This document shows, piece by piece, positions 59,526 to 64,000 of a DNA stretch of 64,000 nt. A program made the translations under genes and the position numbers. Numbering within the stretch: position 1 is the stretch's first letter; each line of letters begins with the position of its first letter. Below the pieces are notes generated by a model. The model saw nothing but the letters and a program-made list of their open reading frames with translations, was not told where the DNA came from and searched no databases. The stretch comes from SAR324 cluster bacterium (GTDB lineage: Bacteria; SAR324; XYD2-FULL-50-16; JAERRU01): assembly GCA_016735295.1 (NCBI GenBank), contig JAERRU010000009.1, forward strand, positions 37,937-101,936, written 5' to 3'.

Positions 59526-60206
59526 TTATTTAATCTTTGTTATAACCAGAAAGCCAGCACCAATGGTGAATAGATTAGTTATGGAACGATTATCTTGCTT
59601 AATTTTTTCTATCAATTCAATTCTATTTTTATCATTTTTAAATTCACCAGTTTTATGGTCACCAGGCAGAGCGTTATCTAACACGATAACTCCGTTTAAT
59701 TTAATTAATGGGAGTAGATTATTATAGTAATTATAATTATTAAGTTTATCAGCGTCAATAAAGGCTAAATCAAATGACGATAAATTATCAACATCTTTAC
59801 TTAATAGCTCAATTGTTTCTAATGCGGGGGCTAGTTTAACCGATATTTTATGATCTACCTTAGCTTTTTTCCAAAATTTTATAGCAATTTTCATCCAATC
59901 ATCATTTATATCGCAAGCGATCAATTTAGCATCGTCAGGCAAGGCTAAAGCCATGCATAAAGAGCTATATCCGGTGAAGGTACCTATTTCGATTATTTTT
60001 TTAGCCGATAGTATACGCACTAAAAATGATAAAAAATCACCCTGATCAGCACTAATTTGCATTTGAGCATTAGGCATGCTGGCGGTAAAAGAAGATAATT
60101 CTTTAAGCACCTCAATTGATTCAGATTCGCATTGATGGTGGACGAAGGTGGCTAGTTTAGCTGATTTTAAAAGTGATTTTAAATTCATCATAAATGGGGC
60201 AAGCAA
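59526..60206 (-). CDS. Class I SAM-dependent O-methyltransferase (CCoAOMT-like)
   Basis: KKIIEIGTFTGYSSLCMALALPDDAKLIACDIN, FDLAFIDADKLNNYNYYNNLLPLI, GVIVLDNALPGD. Confidence 0.9.
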   Translation of the reverse strand: MLAPFMMNLKSLLKSAKLATFVHHQCESESIEVLKELSSFTASMPNAQMQISADQGDFLSFLVRILSAKKIIEIGTFTGYSSLCMALALPDDAKLIACDINDDWMKIAIKFWKKAKVDHKISVKLAPALETIELLSKDVDNLSSFDLAFIDADKLNNYNYYNNLLPLIKLNGVIVLDNALPGDHKTGEFKNDKNRIELIEKIKQDNRSITNLFTIGAGFLVITKIK

Positions 60207-60374
60207 TAATTATTTTTATGGAGGAGTTAATTAAGTAAAAAGCTATATAGCCACTAGCCCTAGCATAAAATAGGATATATAACAAATATATGGCAAATAT
60301 ATAACAGGTTACATATCGCCTAAAGGGCGTGCCACTATGTGGATAAAGGAGGCATAGATCATAATTATAGGTTA
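60110..60374. other. Placeholder correction: see 60374-60410 tandem repeat below
   Basis: Coordinate pair invalid; superseded by the next entry. Confidence 0.
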
Positions 60375-60410
60375 GTTATAGTGATAGTTATAGTGATAGC
60401 TATAGTTGAT
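60374..60410. repeat. 12-bp tandem repeat (agttatagtgat x2 plus one degenerate copy)
   Basis: Read directly in the 520-bp intergenic region upstream of the DedA gene. Confidence 0.85.
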
Positions 60411-60726
60411 GAATGAATTTTAGGCTTAGGCTAGCTTGGGTTAGTCTGGTGGTGGTGGTGGTAAAAAATAATTGATTTTTCTATAATTTCGTGGTATATT
60501 TGATATATTTTAGTAGAGCGGCTTTACTTATCTTAAAGTGCCCACTATATTCACATAATACTTCTGATTAGATAGTCGAATAGTTTTTTTATATTTTTTT
60601 TCATATTAAAACTATTGATAATTAATGGAGTCAGGATATGGCTTTAGCCTATTTTATAGTAGTATATATCGTATTTTTATATAGTATTTACATAGTAATC
60701 ATTTTTACCTAGAAGCACTCAATAAT

Positions 60727-61380
60727 ATGGAGGTATTAGTATCCATAATTAATTTTATAGCCAATTTAGATCAATATCTATATTTGCTGGCGACTGATTA
60801 TGATTTTTTAATTTACGGGGTAGTTTTCCTAATAATTTTTTCTGAGACAGGGTTAGTGGTAGCACCTTTTTTACCAGGAGATTCTTTATTATTTTTACTG
60901 GGAACTTTAGCTGGGGCGCAGTTAATAAATATTTATTATGTAATGGCTTTGATAGTTTGCGCCGCCTTGATGGGAGATACTACTAATTTTTTGGTGGGTA
61001 GCTTTTTTCGTAATAGGCTCAAACCAGATAGTAGGTGGATTAGTCAAAAACACATCAAACGCACAGAGAAATTTTTTGATAAACATGGGGGAAAGTCATT
61101 AATTTTAGCTAGATTTGTGCCAATAGTAAGAACCTACGCACCTTTTGTGGGCGGGGTTGTTCGTATGCCATATAGCAGATTTATATTTTTTAATAGTATA
61201 GGCTCTTTATGCTGGGTGCTCACCTTAGTGCCGGCAGGATATTTTTTGGGTAGATTTGAAATAATTGCTAATCATATCAGTTTACTTGTTCTAGGCTTGA
61301 TAGCAGTATCTTTAATTCCTATTGGCTATGGAATTATTTCTCAAAAAGTCACGGAAAGGAAAAATAATAAAGCTATCTAG
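60727..61380 (+). CDS. DedA family membrane protein
   Basis: FSETGLVVAPFLPGDSLLFLLGTLAG, HGGKSLILARFVPIVRTYAPFVGGVVRMPYSRFIFFNSIGSLCWVL. Confidence 0.95.
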   Translation: MEVLVSIINFIANLDQYLYLLATDYDFLIYGVVFLIIFSETGLVVAPFLPGDSLLFLLGTLAGAQLINIYYVMALIVCAALMGDTTNFLVGSFFRNRLKPDSRWISQKHIKRTEKFFDKHGGKSLILARFVPIVRTYAPFVGGVVRMPYSRFIFFNSIGSLCWVLTLVPAGYFLGRFEIIANHISLLVLGLIAVSLIPIGYGIISQKVTERKNNKAI

Positions 61381-61390
61381 AGCAAAATAT

Positions 61391-62632
61391 ATGGAAAAAT
61401 ATATGGAAAAACCTGAGCAAGAGAAATCATCAACAAAATTTGATACCCTAGAAGATGCGATAGCTGATATTAGGGCGGGTAAATTTGTTATTTTAATGGA
61501 CGATGAAGATCGTGAAAATGAGGGTGATTTGTGTATTGCCGCGGAAAAAATTACTCCTGATGATATTAATTTTATGGCCACTCACGGCAGAGGATTAATA
61601 TGTTTAACTTTAGATGAAGAGCAAGTCGAAAAGTTAGATTTACCTATGATGACATTTGATAATAGATCTCCCTTTAAAACCAATTTCACAGTTAGCATTG
61701 AAGCGGCTAAGGGGGTGACTACAGGTATTTCTACTTTTGATCGGGCAACCACTATCAAAGCGGCAATTAAGAAAGATGCTACCCCTAAGGATGTAGTAAT
61801 GCCAGGACATGTTTTTCCATTAAGGGCAGTAAAGGGTGGTGTATTAAGAAGGGCGGGGCAAACAGAAGGATCAGTCGATTTAGCCAAGCTAGCAGGGCTT
61901 AATTCTGCCGGGGTAATTTGCGAAATTTTAGCTAAGGATGGCAGCATGGCTCGCTATCCTGCTTTGCGAGAATTTGCTAGCAAGCATCAATTAAAAATAG
62001 TTACGATTAAGGATTTAATTCAATATCGCTTAAGAAATAATAGCTTTGTAAAGCGTGTCGATCAAGCTAGATTGCCTACCAAGGTAGGTAATTTTGAGAT
62101 AATAGGCTTTAAAAATGAACTAAATGATGAAAATTATATAGTTTTAAAGCAAGGTAGCTGGAAAAAGGGTGAGCCAGTTTTGGTGAGGGTGCATTCTCAA
62201 TGTTTAACTGGCGATGTGTTTGGTTCTTTGCGGTGTGATTGCCAAGAGCAATTGCAAGAGGCTATGAGGCTTATTGATAAAGAGGGTAAGGGGGTGATTT
62301 TATATTTACCACAAGAAGGCCGAGGAATTGGCATTTTAAATAAAATCAAAGCCTATCACCTGCAAGATGAGGGTAAAGACACAGTAGAGGCTAATGAGGC
62401 GTTGGGATTTTCTGCTGATCTTAGAGATTATGGGTTTGGTGCTCAAGTGTTAGTGCAGTTAGATATATCTAAATTAAGAATCATTACCAATAATCCCAAA
62501 AAAATAATTGCTTTAAAAGGTTATAATCTAGAAGTAGTAGAAAGAGTGCCTATCGTGATTAAAGCTAATAAAGAAAATGCTAAATATTTACAGACTAAAA
62601 AAACTAAGTTGGGTCATATTATGGGTATTTAA
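61391..62632 (+). CDS. ribBA: Bifunctional 3,4-dihydroxy-2-butanone 4-phosphate synthase / GTP cyclohydrolase II
   Basis: DDEDRENEGDLCIAAEKI, MATHGRGLICL, GQTEGSVDLAKLAGL; HSQCLTGDVFGSLRCDCQEQL, LYLPQEGRGIGILNKI. Track start at 61322 overlaps dedA; ATG at 61391 is more plausible. Confidence 0.93.
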   Translation: MEKYMEKPEQEKSSTKFDTLEDAIADIRAGKFVILMDDEDRENEGDLCIAAEKITPDDINFMATHGRGLICLTLDEEQVEKLDLPMMTFDNRSPFKTNFTVSIEAAKGVTTGISTFDRATTIKAAIKKDATPKDVVMPGHVFPLRAVKGGVLRRAGQTEGSVDLAKLAGLNSAGVICEILAKDGSMARYPALREFASKHQLKIVTIKDLIQYRLRNNSFVKRVDQARLPTKVGNFEIIGFKNELNDENYIVLKQGSWKKGEPVLVRVHSQCLTGDVFGSLRCDCQEQLQEAMRLIDKEGKGVILYLPQEGRGIGILNKIKAYHLQDEGKDTVEANEALGFSADLRDYGFGAQVLVQLDISKLRIITNNPKKIIALKGYNLEVVERVPIVIKANKENAKYLQTKKTKLGHIMGI

Positions 62633-62750
62633 GAGTATTATTTTTAAATTTTGAAATATATTCACATAATATAGCCATTTTAAGATTGGTTGGAGCCTAT
62701 TTGGTGTGTTTTAGAGAGTCAATTAAATTTTAATTTCATTTTGATTTTGT

Positions 62751-63320
62751 ATGATGAGTAACAAAACTAGTTCAACACCTTCGCTCACTATGTCTTTAGA
62801 GTTTAAATATTTAAATGTGGCGATAGTGAGAAGCTCATTTAATGAATCTATTACTAATCGCCTTTTAAATGGGGCTAAGCGAGAATTTGATATAGCTAAA
62901 GACTATTCCATGAAGCATCTAGAGGGAGCGCAAAGTAGTTTTTATGTGTGCGATGTATTTGATGTGCCGGGAGTTTTTGAGGTTCCCTATATGGTTAATC
63001 AAATTTTAAATCATGGGATTGCAAAATATAATGGAATACTAACTATTGGGGCGGTGATTAAAGGCGAGACGGCTCATTTTGAATATATTTCTGGTGCTAC
63101 CATTAATGCTTTACAAATTTTAAATATAAGTTCTCCCGTACCTGTTTCCCTTGGCATACTAACTACCCAAAACGAAGAACAAGCAAATGAAAGATCTAAA
63201 GATGATAGGTCTAATAAAGGGGCTCAGGCTATGTTGGCTTTGCTTTCAATCGTTGCAAGCAGGTCAAGCCATCCTGGGTTTAACCCCCAACCACCAGTTA
63301 GGGGAAGTGATGATGGCTAA
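62751..63320 (+). CDS. ribH: 6,7-dimethyl-8-ribityllumazine synthase
   Basis: VAIVRSSFNESITNRLLNGAKREF, VFDVPGVFEVPYMV, GAVIKGETAHFEYISG, VPVSLGILTTQNEEQANERS...NKGAQAMLALL. Confidence 0.9.
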   Translation: MMSNKTSSTPSLTMSLEFKYLNVAIVRSSFNESITNRLLNGAKREFDIAKDYSMKHLEGAQSSFYVCDVFDVPGVFEVPYMVNQILNHGIAKYNGILTIGAVIKGETAHFEYISGATINALQILNISSPVPVSLGILTTQNEEQANERSKDDRSNKGAQAMLALLSIVASRSSHPGFNPQPPVRGSDDG

Positions 63321-63505
63321 AGTTTCACCCTTGATAAGCGATAATTTGTTGGTGGTGATATAGTGGAGCACTTAATTATTAAAAATAAATTTTTTAAAAA
63401 ATTATAATACTAGTCGTGGGGCGGGTTTGTCTATGATTGGTTGATTGATTAATTAGTTTATTTATATTGATGTGCTTAGCCGTTTTGCCGATTAATAATT
63501 AAATA

Positions 63506-64000
63506 ATGCCTATTTTTTTTCGATTAAAAACACAGCTGATAGTTTTTGGATTATTGCTGATGATAGCAATAATTTTATCTCATTTAGGGGGGATAGATAG
63601 GGATATATCCAGATATTTTTATGATATCACTAATCATTGGTGGCAGGGCAAGAAGATTTATTTTTTCAAATTTTCCTATCAATACTTAACGGCACCTGCT
63701 TATTTTGTGTGGCTTTATGTGTCAACCGAGTTTTTCTACCGTAAGTTTATTATTGGAGAATCGATTAGTGCTAATTATAAACAATTAGCTAGATTAAAAT
63801 TAATATTATCTTTATTAGGAGCACTTTTAGCAGTTGAGCTAATAAAGTATTTTATCGATCGGGCAAGACCTTATATGCTTACTGAGTTTGGCGGGTCTTT
63901 TGATTATCAAGCAATAGGTTTTTTGGTTAGTGATGGGGCTAGTAATGGAAATAGCTTCCCTTCTGGTCACGCGGTGGCAGGGTTTTGCTTAACATCTTTA
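63506..64000 (+). CDS. PAP2-family phosphatase (partial, runs off the right edge)
   Basis: Manual translation MPIFFRLKTQLIVFGLLLMIAIILSHLGGIDRDISRYFYD...; motifs KYFIDRARP and SFPSGHAVAGF. Not in the ORF track because it lacks a stop. Confidence 0.85.
   Translation, partial: MPIFFRLKTQLIVFGLLLMIAIILSHLGGIDRDISRYFYDITNHWWQGKKIYFFKFSYQYLTAPAYFVWLYVSTEFFYRKFIIGESISANYKQLARLKLILSLLGALLAVELIKYFIDRARPYMLTEFGGSFDYQAIGFLVSDGASNGNSFPSGHAVAGFCLTSL

Noticed and set aside
60374-60374. Feature entry with coordinates 60374..60110
   Set aside because: Typographical error in the feature list given zero confidence; the valid repeat is 60374-60410.
61322-61390. N-terminal extension of ribBA in the track
   Set aside because: Overlaps the dedA 3' end; family homology starts well downstream and an ATG at 61391 fits better.

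Overview
AT-rich chromosomal window from a Gram-negative bacterium. LPS/Kdo, outer-membrane porin and T2SS-like genes are present, and the tRNA-Asp looks alphaproteobacterial; the lineage is a low-confidence inference. The window is mostly housekeeping genes: recJ, ridA, pyk, pyrF, coaE, valS, smc, aspS, lspA, hom, phoH-like, ribBA, ribH, uppP and others, plus three tRNAs (Val, Asp, Arg). Points that stand out: (1) a co-directional run at 7.3-15.1 kb in which three ORFs of unrecognised family (109, 171 and 1135 aa) lead directly into hldD, kdsA, a transaldolase-CBS fusion and a CDP-alcohol phosphatidyltransferase-like protein with a degraded motif; (2) a YihY/BrkB-FolB fusion ORF; (3) a tandem duplication of [porin-lspA] in which the second lspA has decayed, which the ORF track does not show; (4) a 19-bp exact duplication of the tRNA-Arg 3' end, 490 bp downstream, with a possible integrase remnant between the copies; (5) a kinase-like ORF apparently lacking its phospho-accepting His; (6) several short tandem repeats (9-bp units, AAT microsatellites), one of them inside valS. 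No CRISPR array, rRNA, intact IS element or prophage was seen. All family assignments are from reading motifs by eye; no database search was run.
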